A stretch of 64,000 bases of DNA from Dryococelus australis (taxonomy: Eukaryota; Arthropoda; Insecta; Phasmatodea; Phasmatidae): the NCBI GenBank assembly GCA_029891345.1, contig CM057009.1:307064666-307128665 (forward strand), read 5' to 3'. A model generated the notes under the pieces. It had not been told where the DNA came from, ran no database searches, and saw only the letters and a list, made by a program, of their open reading frames with translations. Every line of letters begins with the position of its first letter. The stretch's first letter is position 1. The translations under genes and the position numbers were made by a program. Positions 48,915 to 59,539 of this stretch are shown piece by piece.

Positions 48915-49650
48915 CATAACAAGTGTTCTCAGCGTGTTCTGCCTTCTTTGTGTCGCTCGTTGCAGTCAATTTGGCGAAGGAGTGTGTCAAAGAATCGAGA
49001 AAATCACTATCGTCTTTATTATCAACACTGTATCCGTGTTTATTTTCATCAATGCTGTCTTCATGAGCACCTTTATCGCCTGTTGAAGTCTATATTGAGT
49101 TTACTTTTCATTGGGCACGTCTCATGGTCATCAGTATTTAGAGCTTATGGCCATTTATTTTGAATTGGATCGATTTCACGCGGTTTGGAAGTTATACACT
49201 TCGCGCGAACCGACCCTACTGCACGACCCAGGTCACTCACTAAGTCTTTATCGTTAACTATGCTATCATAATCGCCTTTGGAATCGGAACCCGTCCATGC
49301 AGCAGGAGGTACTGGCATCAAAACTTGCTGGCTCGCAAAAGACGTATCCTTGCGGATCTTCATGTGGTTCTTCAATGTATCATCTCGCATAAACTGCATG
49401 TTGCCACTGTCGTAATGTTTCCTCATTCGAAAAGGTCTCTTCGTACATGCGGTTTTTTCATGTCGTCGAGCATTTTGTCAGAAGACGAAAACTCTATCGC
49501 ACAATCGGCACTGCTCTTAATGATGTAGCGAGGATGCAGGTCGCGGCTTCATGATCGTTGATGTCGATGTCAGTCCTTCGTATTCGCAATTCATCTCCAC
49601 TGTACCCTATAGCGAGAGAATGCTTCCAAATCGATCTTAACTTCGCAATA
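48915..49650 (-). pseudogene. Decayed C2H2 zinc-finger gene fragment, interrupted by the mariner-like element
   Basis: Minus-strand coding traces start near 49,650 (IRRTDIDINDHEAATC). They continue with CAIEFSSSDKMLDDMKK and then MQFMRDDTLKNHMKIRKDT, both with the spacing and hydrophobic positions of C2H2 fingers but lacking several metal ligands. An acidic stretch (DSIDENKHGYSVDNKDD; FLDSLTHSFAKL) runs to 48,919, where the transposon begins. Frame changes and stops occur between the pieces. It is most likely a host zinc-finger gene copy, or a processed or duplicated one, that decayed after transposon insertion. The finger assignment is by eye. Confidence 0.5.
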
Positions 49651-51788
49651 TCTAAACATCAACTAAGGTATCAGAGTACATCACAGCTCTATATAGCCTA
49701 CAGTATATATTTAGCCTAAAGTACATATAGCCTAGAGTATATATATATATCATACAGTATATATAGCCTAAAGTGTGTGTATATATACATACACACACAT
49801 ATATATACTCCCATCACTCGGGAAAATCGTCAGAATTTTTTAGGTCCACAAGAAAATTAAAAAGGTTACTATTTTGGGTTTCGAACTCAGGTTCCTGCGC
49901 CGTAACAAATAGTTACCGATTGCTTTAAACTTTGTACCAGTTGCTTAGGAATACTATACAGTGAAAAATTTATATACGAACATCGCCTAAAGACTTAAAA
50001 ACTATGGTAATTAATCGAATTGCCAAGATATTATTCTACTCTTACTCCTATATCCGATACCTGAAACTTAAATTATGCCTTTAAAGTCCGAAAGTGACTG
50101 AACATATTTTTGTAGTTTCCGGTTTCGAACTCAGATTCCTACACCATGCCGTGCATTTGGAGATTGCTGACATTTATACATCTGGTGTTTAGACATGTAA
50201 AACGACAGAAAAATCATGTAGAAATTTCGTTACAAATGATCTGAAACTCAGGTCGGTATTCGAACAGTGGACCCTCTATCTCACTTTATAATCTTTATTC
50301 TTCGTCCAAAATGTGTCTAAGTGTCTACATGATATTCTTCATACACTGTGTGTTTATATGGGATTTATCCCAGCAATTTTCACCGATTTGTCACTCAAGG
50401 GGTTCTTGCATTGGAAACCGTAGTACTTTTTAGTGTGTTTGTGAGCAAAAGCAACAAAGATGGTCGTCATGACGTCACAATATGATCGCTCCAGGCCACA
50501 GGCCATCGGCCGCGATCGCACGTGACGTCATGGTGATCAGCGATTCCTCCATCCTCAACCAGCCGTTGTACAAGCATAACACTTATATGCTACGGATGAA
50601 AAATATGAGTAAATTGAGACAAAAAAATTATGACTTTATACTCTTGCTGTAGTCACGTCAACAATGCAATATTGTTGCGTTGCAGTTTGTAAGAGAATAT
50701 TTTCTATCATAGTCAGTTTGTGAGTTTTTGCTCTATTACGCGATGAATTGTTTGGTTTTTCTTCATTTGGCAACGTATTGAAAATTTATTACAAAAGTGG
50801 CATGGCTTTTAATGATAAATATTTTTTTTCAATTTGATATAAATGTATGAGGCATAACAATAAGTTGAATGAAGTTCTATTGCTTTTTTTAGTAGTGATT
50901 ATTTAATTGTTCAATATTATTTTAATCCCTCTAATTTTGTAGGCCTACACACTAAAAAAAAAAGAAGGAAAAAAAAAAGTGAAATAAGTTTACTTTGTGC
51001 CCTACAATGGAATAATTTCTTATGAAATATATATATATGCTGTTACATCATCAAATGAATAATTTAGCATACGTAATATGTTTTGTTTAATGTGTTCTGT
51101 GTTGTGGCAAATAGTGATGAGGGCTTTTATGGAAAACGATATGTGTTTATACCGCACAACCTAACGTAGTTCTCGTAGCCATATCACGACTATAAACTCT
51201 AATGCAGTTAAATAAACTAACTTAAGAATGTGAACCTTTGTCCTTCTAGCGACCAGTTCTTCACTGAAATGGTTTCCTCTTTTCCCTTGGTCTCCTGGAA
51301 CGCACCACATTCGTCAAGGACGGACACTGCAGCTTCAACTTGCATCGAAAAAAAAAAAAAAAAATTTTGAATACTTAAATGCATGAGCAAATTTCGGCGT
51401 CTGCGTGTCTCGTGTATAGAGTGTGGGTCCCGAGGCAAGCGCACGAAGCCAGACATTTGAACCAAACTCGTTTGTGTATGAGCCTGGTCAGAGCAACTAA
51501 CGCACCGTTGAGATTTTCTGCACGTGCGCATGTGCAAGCAAAACACTCAACAGCATATCGTTATCGCAGTGACTGTCGACTGCGCAAATCATGGCCGATA
51601 CGGTTTCGTTCGTATTTCTATACCACGCTACAGATATAAAATACCTTTGTTGATTCCGGGGTAGAATTTTTTTTTTTTTTTCGGTACGTGAATGGTTATA
51701 TTGTTTTTCCATTAAATACATTTTTAAATGAAACTTTCAGGCCGCACAAAAGTATTGTATGATGCACATTTGGATGGTTCGTGTATCT
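49651..51788. other. Unassigned stretch with short repeats
   Basis: A degenerate ~22-bp repeat ('tatagcctaaagt' and variants) plus TA/CA tracts occupy 49,690-49,810. Two similar 'tttcgaactcaggttcctgc/tttcgaactcagattcctac' segments (49,880 and 50,125) look like reversed B-box scraps of tRNA-derived repeats. An inverted repeat with two TGACGTCA octamers lies at 50,468-50,534. Short ORFs at 51,217-51,721 have no domain. Confidence 0.45.
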
Positions 51789-52016
51789 CTCGGTAGAAAT
51801 AGCTACATGAATGTATCTCTTAACATCTCGGTAGAAATAGCTACATGAATGTATCTCTTAACATCTCGGTAGAAATAGCTACATGAATGTATCTCTTAAC
51901 ATCTCGGTAGAAATAGCTACATGAATGTATCTCTTAACATCTCGGTAGAAATAGCTACATGAATGTATCTCTTAACATCTCGGTAGAAATAGCTACATGA
52001 ATGTATCTCTTAACAT
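51789..52016. repeat. Tandem repeat, 6 x 38 bp
   Basis: Units start at 51,789, 51,827, 51,865, 51,903, 51,941 and 51,979, each beginning 'ctcggtagaaatagctacat'. They are identical by eye except at the last boundary, so the array is young or homogenised. There are no spacers, so it is not a CRISPR. Confidence 0.95.
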
Positions 52017-52271
52017 CACGGAGAAAGTTTGCTGTTCGGCGCGCAGGAATTTCGGTGCGAGTTCGTTTTTCAACGAACGAAAAAAAAAAAATGGACGTGT
52101 TTGATTCACTGTTCCGGCTCTCTCCATTTCCCGTTCGGTGTTATTGACACACTACGTAATCAAGCTGTGCGCGAACGCTGCGAAGAGTAGAGAGCCTGGA
52201 ACAGAGCAAGACGAATCACGTGACAAATAATAATGGGCGGTCTAGTATTTTCCGGGCGGGGGAATGCGGTA

Positions 52272-52930
52272 TGCATGCTGTTTACGGTCAACTGAGCAAT
52301 TTTGAAGTCCTGTTTAAGATCTACTTTTCACCTTATTCTGTATCCTTCCGCGTTAAGTAAATTTACATGCCTAACGAAATTAATTATGCAGCAGTAGAGT
52401 GGGTTGAGTTGAGTTAAGAGTTACGGGTGGCCCTTAACGACGAGGTCTTGGGAGCCGATGGGGGTGAAATGAGGTGAGAATGGAGCGGCGCCGGAATGCA
52501 AGGTCGGAGAAACGAGAGGTCGCCGAGAAAACCTTGTGAAATCACGCCGACCAGCTGGATCGTCTGGCACGATTCCCGGTCGAGGATTGAACCCGATTCG
52601 CCTTGATGGGAGGGAGCAGTCTAACCGCTCAGCCACCGCGGCCCCACATCAATAGAGTGAAAATTTTAAATCTCTATGAACCTGAATGTGTTACTAGTAT
52701 GCCAATTATTATTCTAACATGTATAAATAATAAAACACTGCAACTTGAATTGCTATAAATATTAGTAGTTCACTCGCTATACGAAGTCAAGACTTGGAAC
52801 TATTTTACTACAGTCGCTGCCAACTAACTGGGAGCCAGCATGTAAAAGTTTACGGCAGTACTAAATGCAGTTAGCAGGCAGTACTTTTTTTTGAGGGTTG
52901 ATATCAAGAGTGTTCAGCTAATGCTAGGGA
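52272..52930. mobile_element. Diverged MITE family A-like element carrying a SINE
   Basis: Left 'gctgtttacggtcaactgag' and 'caattttgaagtcctgttta' match the family A left end. A right-end-like 'gagggttgatatcaagagtg' lies near 52,897. The SINE at 52,425-52,645 separates them. The right-end match is weak. Confidence 0.4.
52425..52645 (-). mobile_element. tRNA-derived SINE (copy 4)
   Basis: On the minus strand: head 'ggggccgcggtggctgagcg', B box 'gggttcaatcctcg', then 'ggtcggcgtgatttcac' and 'ctcccaagacctcg'. The head is the most tRNA-like of the minus-strand copies. Confidence 0.9.
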
Positions 52931-53091
52931 TAACCGATTTTCGCAGAGAGAGTTCTTGCCGAGTTTAATACGAAAACACTTTATAACTCACACCCATTTT
53001 CGCTATTGTATGATTTTTATTTGCTACGTGTCTTAGGTAGCCAGCCCGCGAATCGCAGATGTTCGGTACCGGAGTAAGCTTAATTCCCATA

Positions 53092-53338
53092 GGGGCCGCG
53101 GTGGTTTAATGGCTAGACTACTCGCCTCATACCTAGGCGAACTGGGTTCGAATCCTGGCGAGGTTGCTTCTGGATTTTCGCATGTGGGAATAGTGCCGGG
53201 CGATGCCGATGGTCGGCGGGTTTCCTCGGGGATCTTCCGTTTTTTTCCCCACTCTTTCTTCCCGGCGTTGCACCATACTTACCTCGCTTCACTCTCACCG
53301 GCTCTCAAGACCTCAATGTTAAGAGCCGCCTGAATCTC
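53092..53338 (+). mobile_element. tRNA-derived SINE (copy 5), best preserved
   Basis: The head contains an A box 'tggtttaatgg' (53,101-53,111) and a perfect B box 'ggttcgaatcc' (53,145-53,155), 34 bp apart, as expected for an internal pol III promoter. The body has 'cgcatgtgggaatagtgcc', 'ggtcggcgggtttcctcgg' and 'gctctcaagacctc'. No long A tail. The ORF across it is incidental. Confidence 0.93.
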
Positions 53339-53393
53339 TTCACTCCCTCAATACCCATTGTCGAAACTAAATGAGAAATAGAAGCGGCTAAAG

Positions 53394-53785
53394 GATGTCC
53401 ACGGTCAAATTAGCTCTTGAATATATATTGTGTATTCTTCCGCCTTATGTAAAATTAACATTGCCATGGACCTCATCACTTTATTCATGCGTCGGTCAAG
53501 CGAAATTTTAAAATCATTAGAAAAGTAAATATTTTACAAATCTGGTTGTTTTTACATTTCCGACGCATTAAAAAGAAATAGAAAGCGAAAGAAATAATTT
53601 AAATTATCACGAATGGTCACCTAACACTTTTTATTCGACGTTAAGTATGGAACCACTTTCCGTCCATAGTTAGCAACATTATTGCGCGCATGTCACCCAA
53701 TAAGACCGTCGAAATACACGCAGACAGGGGCAGTGACATTTTTCTAAGGTTGATTTCGAAAGCGCTCACTTTATTGTGAACAGTC
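53394..53785. mobile_element. MITE family A copy (inverted interior)
   Basis: Left 'tgtccacggtcaaattagct'; right 'ctcactttattgtgaacagtc'. Interior blocks 'gtattcttccgcc', 'cctcatcactttattcatgc' and 'ggtcaagcgaa' match the 39.44 kb copy in the same orientation. It starts ~55 bp after SINE copy 5. Confidence 0.82.
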
Positions 53786-54717
53786 TCCAATAACCAGAAG
53801 ATAGCGTGGAACTCTGCAAGTTTTTGACACAGCAATCATCTATACACTGTGTATCTAAATTAAAACGACAAACTCCGGCTGCAGGGTAATCACGGAAAAA
53901 AGTTGAAAACACATATATATGTATATAAAACACCTGTTGTCTAAAGTGAATCCTAAGAGCGTTACAAATACTTACTTGAAGTTGGAATTGAAACAAGAGT
54001 GTATTAGAAATACTGGAGGAGGAATACTGAGTGTCTGGATAATACGTAGAGTTAAATGTGACATGTGGGTTAGTAATCCATCTTTTAAATCCCAAGTATG
54101 CTACAGCATCACGGAGATTATGTTGAAATAAGGGTAGTAACCATGGTTTTATTTACACGCAATAATTTGATGACAACGACAGATATGCGCTGCGCTGTTC
54201 ACAGTTATTTGTTCCGTTACACGCTTTCCAGACAGTCGATGTACCATTTAAAAAAGTTTCACCGGTATTTGCTAAAAAAAAATGTTGTTTCAGGTCCAAA
54301 TTAAAATATGTGTAGCCTGCAGCATTTAGGGTTCGCTTTAGACCATATGTCCTAGACATGTTTTATCTTCTTTTTTCGTGAATTGCCAGCGGCCGAATTT
54401 TTTCGGTCTAATTTAAGTACATTCTGTAGATTGCAAGTATGGAGATGCAAATATCGTGTTATAATCGTACAGTACGCTAGGCTACACCGCCCTATACATA
54501 TTAGAGTAGTGTCTCCTTCGTTTGCTTCTGAAAGTAAGGAACCAATTGAGTATTTGAGCAGAAAAATTATGATTGTAGGTACCATTAGGATTGTTTAAAT
54601 ATTGGCAGTCTTCAGATTGGTTGCAGGTAACATATACATTTTGTTAACATGCATAGTAATACTAACAGAATAGTTCTTGTATTCTTGTCTACGATTGTAT
54701 TTACTTCCGTACACATG
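53786..54717. other. Unassigned stretch
   Basis: Several 60-110-codon ORFs overlap on both strands (53,766-54,598) without recognised domains. None is called as a gene. Confidence 0.4.
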
Positions 54718-55007
54718 GCTGTAACATCAGAACACTCTGTTCTTATTACAAAACAGATAGTATCACCAACAGAAAAACTTCAATATGTGGATTGTTCCCA
54801 CAGTAATTAGAATTGCAATAACCTAACAGAACATTCTGTTCCTGCTACCATCAAACCCAGTTAGGGAACTGTTCAGTACTAGCAACAGAACGTTCTGTTG
54901 TATTATTACAATTCCGATTGTTGTGGGTACAATCGAAATATAGTTGAAGTTGTTCCGTTGGAGGTACTGTCTGTTTTGTAGTAGAAACGCAGTGCTCTGC
55001 TGTAGCA
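54718..55007. repeat. Large foldback (hairpin) repeat with two perfect 16-bp palindromes
   Basis: The left arm (54,718-54,848) pairs with the right arm (54,876-55,007) over ~130 bp with a ~27-bp loop. Examples are 'attacaaaacagatagta' against the reverse complement of 'tactgtctgttttgtagt'. Each arm holds a self-complementary 16-mer: 'aacagaacattctgtt' (54,825-54,840) and 'aacagaacgttctgtt' (54,884-54,899). It is consistent with a foldback MITE. Confidence 0.8.
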
Positions 55008-55129
55008 ACAGTGGTAGGAGTTGACCGATTTGGGCACAAAACCGTCCGGCTTCGGAGCTTGAAACTCGAAGCTATTCATGCTCTGTCATTCCGGTCGTCC
55101 GGAGACCATTTTCCCTTCAAAATTCCCCT

Positions 55130-55700
55130 GTTTGTTAAAAAATTTCCCTTTTTTCCTTTCATAAAGGTAGAAGACCCCCATGTGCAAAAACAATCCCACA
55201 AAACAGCTTTTCAGAAAATTTGTGGGGGAGGGGGGGTTAGGGGGGACTGTTTTCGCGAGAGAAGAACGGTAATGGCCATATTAGTTTTATAGGAATAGGG
55301 TATGCCAAATCGATACACGAGGTCCAGAGCCGGCGCCGACCAGCTGCCAAATTGTGACGTCACCCGATCACCATATTGGATCAATCTAAACTTGACCTTG
55401 ACCACATTACCATGACCTTGAATGATCTAAAACCCAAAAATATGCATCATTCTCCAAACAATTCCAAAAAATACAGAACTTCCAAATATTTTTTAAAATA
55501 TTTATAAAAATGGTATGAAAATTTTTTTTGAAAAATATATGAATAAAATTTTGAATGTTTGGACTGAAAGGGGACTGGCCAGAGCCGAACAGCCACCATG
55601 TTATGACACCACTCGTCCACCATATTGGATCCCAGTGGCCTTGATTTTGAACCATGATATTACATTAACCCCGTGACAATGACCTTGAACAGGAAAATAG
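55130..55700. repeat. Degenerate repeat with 'ccatattggatc' and 'ccttgacc' motifs
   Basis: Two related blocks, at about 55,340-55,425 and 55,585-55,690, each combine 'gccgaccagctgcca/gccgaacagccacca' and 'caccatattggatc' with one or more 'accttgac' repeats. Related 'caaggtcaaagg' motifs occur at 9,338-9,380. A TGACGTCA octamer is at 55,355-55,362. Confidence 0.5.
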
Positions 55701-56403
55701 CAAAATTCTACAAAACATTAAAAAAAAAAATTTCAAATTGCCAAAAATTTACTTTAAAAACTCATATTTCCGGAGATTCCCCCACCATTATGTCCAGCGG
55801 GCGACTGAGCCTCCTCCAATCAATCACATTGTCTTAACATCCCCCTCCTCTAACATTGACAACTGTATTCCAACCACCATCTTAGAATGTATTTACGCTC
55901 TGCCATTCCACCTCGATTTAGAATAGTCCATTCGCGTTTTCTTCAGCCTTTCGGAATCGAACCTTTGAAAAATCACCCTAGGCGTAACATGTCAACCTAC
56001 TGTGTTCAACCGCTTGTATTCCACGATTACATAACCCTGTGACTAACGTTGAAGTACTGTGTTCTTGAATATATTAATAATCCACTTAATATCTTCCATA
56101 ACTTGTAATATTCATTTCGTATTAATACGAATTAACAATAATGGGAGAAGTGACGTGTTGGCAACGGCCGGTAAGAAATAGTTCACAGTTACAATATATT
56201 TTAACCTCGTTTTTATGTAAACTATTTATAAATTAAATGTTGCCAATTGATATACTTGTATTGTTAGGTAGCCCTGACGGAAACACATTTCATTGCTGTA
56301 GTTAAAAATATCAGAGGAAATTACCGTGCCTTGGCTCGCTCTAGTGAGACAGTGTTTTTTTTTTCCGTCCGGAAGAAAAGTTCAATAAGCGAAGCGGGCT
56401 GTG

Positions 56404-56406
<3 letters not shown>

Positions 56407-56467
<61 letters not shown>
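56407..56467. repeat. (CT)n microsatellite, about 30 units
   Basis: 61 bp of pure CT. The plus ORF across it (56,331-56,567) encodes a Ser-Leu run only because of this repeat and is not called. Confidence 0.97.
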
Positions 56468-56469
<2 letters not shown>

Positions 56470-58274
56470 GAAGTTCATACCACCTGTCTAGCAGGAAAGG
56501 TATAAATCTTGTTATTTATAATTTCAGCACATTTCATACCAATTACAGCAACATTAATGATGTTTGAAATTGTAATTTACAACTGAAACGAGATTTTACT
56601 TTTTAAATACCTACTATATGTTATTTAGATGCGATGGTATGACGCTTACAAATCCACGACGCTTACAAATCTAGCAGGTTGGCAGACGTGGTGTAGAAAG
56701 GATAATCTAGAATTTGATCAGCTTTCCCCTAGCCTCGTGCTTGTCCCAACATGGTGGGCGATTATACCCAGATTTTATAGTACCTTACGCCTGGCAGTGG
56801 TGTAGCGACATGTTAATGACACAGCGTGTTTCTGAACGAAGCGTCAAGTTCGTACTAGTGTTTTTGAAACATTCTAGACAAGTTGCAATGTTGTGATAAA
56901 TATGTTTCCATGCCAGGGATAAATGTGTTGTGATGGTTGCGTGTGAAAGGGCGTGGTGACTGCGTTATAATCGTTACAGAAGCTAGGTGTGTGTAGATTT
57001 CAAATATGTGCAAAGTTTGTACGTTTTAACAATAAACTGATGTTATGACGAAGTTAATTACTTATATTTACGTCTGTTTATCACAACGTTGTACCTTCGC
57101 GCTAGGTGTTTGAAACCCATTCTGCAACGAGCTTACGTTTCTGTGATTTGAATGTCTGCCACAATCCCAACGAAATACTAAGCCCACCAAGATAAAATTA
57201 AATAAATAATAAAAGTAACCTACAAACCTGTAAGTACCAATGTATGTAAATGTTAGCGGAATAAATGTTGCGGCAGGCCTATGTGTTTGCATGTTCACCA
57301 CTATCTTTTAAGTTTGTCGATGTACAATTAATAAGCGATACGAGTTGCGTCCTTGCATTTACTGAGTTGTCTCGTTTGACTGGTTATCCCTTCGTTTTAA
57401 TTTCTATTCCAAACACATATTAATAACAACATGTTAAATACTTCTGTTGTTTCCGCCACAGTTGTAACAAACACCGTCGTGGCAAAATATTGATGTCTAT
57501 TACGTGTAACGTGCTATATCATGTGCGAAAAGTAGTTATAGAGCTGACCTAAATATTGTTATAGGCCTAAATTGTGAACATTCGTAGGAAATGGTTTCTG
57601 CAATTTGACATAATTCTTTGAGCAGCTGTAAACAGCAACCAACGCATTTGAAAGTTGTAAAAGTAGAAGTCACGTGGCAGTGTTTACAATTATGTGTAAC
57701 GGAAGGATACGTAATTAATAATCAAATGTAGAAATTTAACACGGCTTCAAGGCCGAAGTTTTCGTGAATCAATTATAGCTTGATGATTACCCGATGACCT
57801 CGAACTGCATTCATTGGTTACATCACTGCTGCAATATTTTATTTTACCATATGGTCTTGACCTTTAACCATCGAAATCTATATAGTTCAGAAATTGTGTT
57901 TACTAGAAAAATAACTACGGCATATTAGATCAACAGTAGGCATGTATAAATTTATGTATTACCTTTCCTTGCCATATACCACACTGAAGCAGGTAGAGCT
58001 AGGCAGGACTCGACCTTCACCCTTCCGTCCCTTCAAGTCTCAGGGTCAAAATTCTACCATTTCAACAACAAAATTCCACGCCTGTTGTTCCGTCTCTAAT
58101 GACCTCGCTGTCGACGAGATCTTAAGCCCGACTACCTACCAAGTCTGTTGCGTCCAACCAGCCGAGAATGAATTACAATATTAAACCAATCGCTTTTTTG
58201 TATTCTTCCACATATACCTTTGTTACCATATAATTGATTGTGCACATGTAGTAACAGATATGATAACCAAGACT
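56468..58274. other. Unassigned stretch
   Basis: A ~17-bp doublet, 'gacgcttacaaatc', occurs at 56,641 and 56,659. A balanced-composition plus ORF tail at 57,990-58,184 could be coding but shows no domain. No other structure is recognised. Confidence 0.45.
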
Positions 58275-58285
58275 ATCATATTCCC

Positions 58286-58318
58286 TATATAAGGAAAATA
58301 GGCAGAATACAACATCAG
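58286..58318 (+). promoter_or_regulatory. TATA/initiator-like promoter (plus strand)
   Basis: 'tatataagg' at 58,286-58,294 is followed 29 bp later by 'atcagca' (58,314-58,320), the spacing of an arthropod TATA plus TCAG initiator. No convincing plus-strand gene follows, so its role is unclear. Confidence 0.25.
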
Positions 58319-58399
58319 CAAGAAATAATAATTTTTTAAATTGAAATTATTTATATATATATACACACACATACATACTTCAAACTACAAACATAAAAA

Positions 58400-58770
58400 C
58401 AGAATCCTTACATTCTTCACGCCATTCACGTAGAGTCTGTACAACAGCATGCTCACTTTTCACACTGTGAATGTATTCTGCTTATACGCAGATCAAGATT
58501 GTTTATCCTAGCAAGCGTCCAACCATAACCTTTGGCCCTATATTGTACTCCTTTACGACGAAGTTTTTTTTCCAATGCCTCCACAACCCCTGGAATGGTA
58601 TCAATTTTGTACAACGTTACGTTCGAAGTCTTGAATGTTCGTCGACTAATGGCTTCATCCGAAGTTAGTGGCTTTTTGTAGGTATACTCCAGTCAAACAT
58701 TGTATATTTAACGGGACCTTCTTCGACTCTTTCTGTTAATTGATAAACTGTCCTTCGCTTAATGTGATCA
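58400..58770 (-). pseudogene. Coding trace downstream of the zinc-finger ORF
   Basis: On the minus strand, traces include QLTERVEEGPVKYTMFDW, then SDEAISRRTFKTSNVTLY, then IDTIPGVVEALEKKLRRKG and GYGWTLARINNLDLRI. The 'GWTLxxIxxLDLxI' style recalls the region between zinc fingers and polymerase core in some arthropod Polinton-type PolB ORFs. If that is right, this is a second, separate virus-like fossil. It is broken; the assignment is tentative. Confidence 0.35.
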
Positions 58771-58803
58771 AGTTATGTAAATATGTTTTTTGTACCTACA
58801 AAG

Positions 58804-59439
58804 TTATTCACAATCACATAATAATTTTAAATTTCCCTTGAATGCTAATTGTTTAAGGTGGAATCCATTCGATGTGGTTTCACCAACAGCTAGTACAGTG
58901 CGTTTCTTGGCTGCAGGATCTCTACCGTTGCATTTCTTGCTATGTCTCTTCAGCTTATCACCTCGTTTCAACAGGCGTTCGTACTTGACAAATGTTGCAT
59001 GGTAACAAGTAGGACCCTTTGCACAAGTAGTTATTTCATGCATCCTTGCAGCATGGCTGTAGAAAAATGTCTCGTCACAGTTAGAGCACCGAAGCCTTGG
59101 CGAAGTCATCGATTGCAGCAATACTGTAGGCGACCCATCCGAAGAAGTTGATGGCGCTGTCGACGTCATGCCTGAAGAAGTGGATGGCTGCACTGCTGTA
59201 GGTGACCCAGCCGAAGAAGTCGATGACATTCCTGAAGAAGTCGATGGTGAAACTGCTGTAGGTGATTCATCCGAAGAAGACGGTAGTGCTGTTGGCGCCA
59301 TGATTGAAGAAGTTGATGGCAGCACTACTGAAAGTGACCCATTAGAAGAAGACGGTTGCACTGCAGGTATCATGCTCGAATAAGTCAATGGCAGTATTGC
59401 TGTATATACTATTGCTGAATCCGCAACCTCGGTCACCAT
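58804..59439 (-). CDS. C2HC/C2H2-type zinc-finger protein with Ser/Pro/Thr-rich repeats, 211 aa
   Basis: A single open frame from an ATG at 59,439. Residues ~25-105 are a low-complexity tract of repeated 'QPSTSSGM' and 'SxGSPTAV' units. Residues 118-139 form a finger (CSNCDETFFYSHAARMHEIT plus C; ligands C118, C121, H134, C139). A second finger-like segment ends LKRHSKKC at 163-170. A basic patch (PAAKKR) follows and the chain ends CDCE. A TATA/initiator-like pair lies ~70-100 bp upstream. No family is recognised with confidence. It could be a young repeat-expanded host gene or the N-terminal part of an element-encoded polymerase ORF (see the coding trace downstream). Expression is unknown. 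Confidence 0.5.
   Translation of the reverse strand: MVTEVADSAIVYTAILPLTYSSMIPAVQPSSSNGSLSVVLPSTSSIMAPTALPSSSDESPTAVSPSTSSGMSSTSSAGSPTAVQPSTSSGMTSTAPSTSSDGSPTVLLQSMTSPRLRCSNCDETFFYSHAARMHEITTCAKGPTCYHATFVKYERLLKRGDKLKRHSKKCNGRDPAAKKRTVLAVGETTSNGFHLKQLAFKGNLKLLCDCE
59130..59400. repeat. Minisatellite within the zinc-finger ORF
   Basis: Direct repeats of 'gaagaagtcgatgg' spaced 33 to 39 bp apart, with 'gctgtaggtgac(c/t)ca' between them, underlie the Ser/Pro/Thr-rich tract. The spacings are multiples of three, so the frame is kept. Confidence 0.75.
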
Positions 59440-59508
59440 AATATTTTATAATGCTTTCACAAGCTGAGACGATGTATCTTTCACGCCAGCTGCCGCCAAA
59501 CTTAGTCT

Positions 59509-59539
59509 TTCAGCTGACCCCCCAATTGATTATACTATA
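59509..59539 (-). promoter_or_regulatory. TATA/initiator-like promoter upstream of the zinc-finger ORF
   Basis: On the minus strand 'tatagtataa' (59,539-59,530) is followed about 24 bp later by 'tcagctga' (59,517-59,510), close to an arthropod initiator. The ORF's ATG lies ~75 bp downstream, giving a short 5' UTR without an obvious upstream ATG. Confidence 0.4.

Noticed and set aside
51789-52016. Possible CRISPR array
   Set aside because: Units abut with no spacers; it is a plain tandem repeat in a eukaryotic context.
56331-56567. ORF with a long Ser-Leu run
   Set aside because: The run is only the translation of a (CT)30 microsatellite.
59168-59383. Acidic plus-strand ORF (Glu/Val/Asp-rich)
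   Set aside because: Antisense of the minisatellite in the zinc-finger ORF; composition is explained by the repeat.
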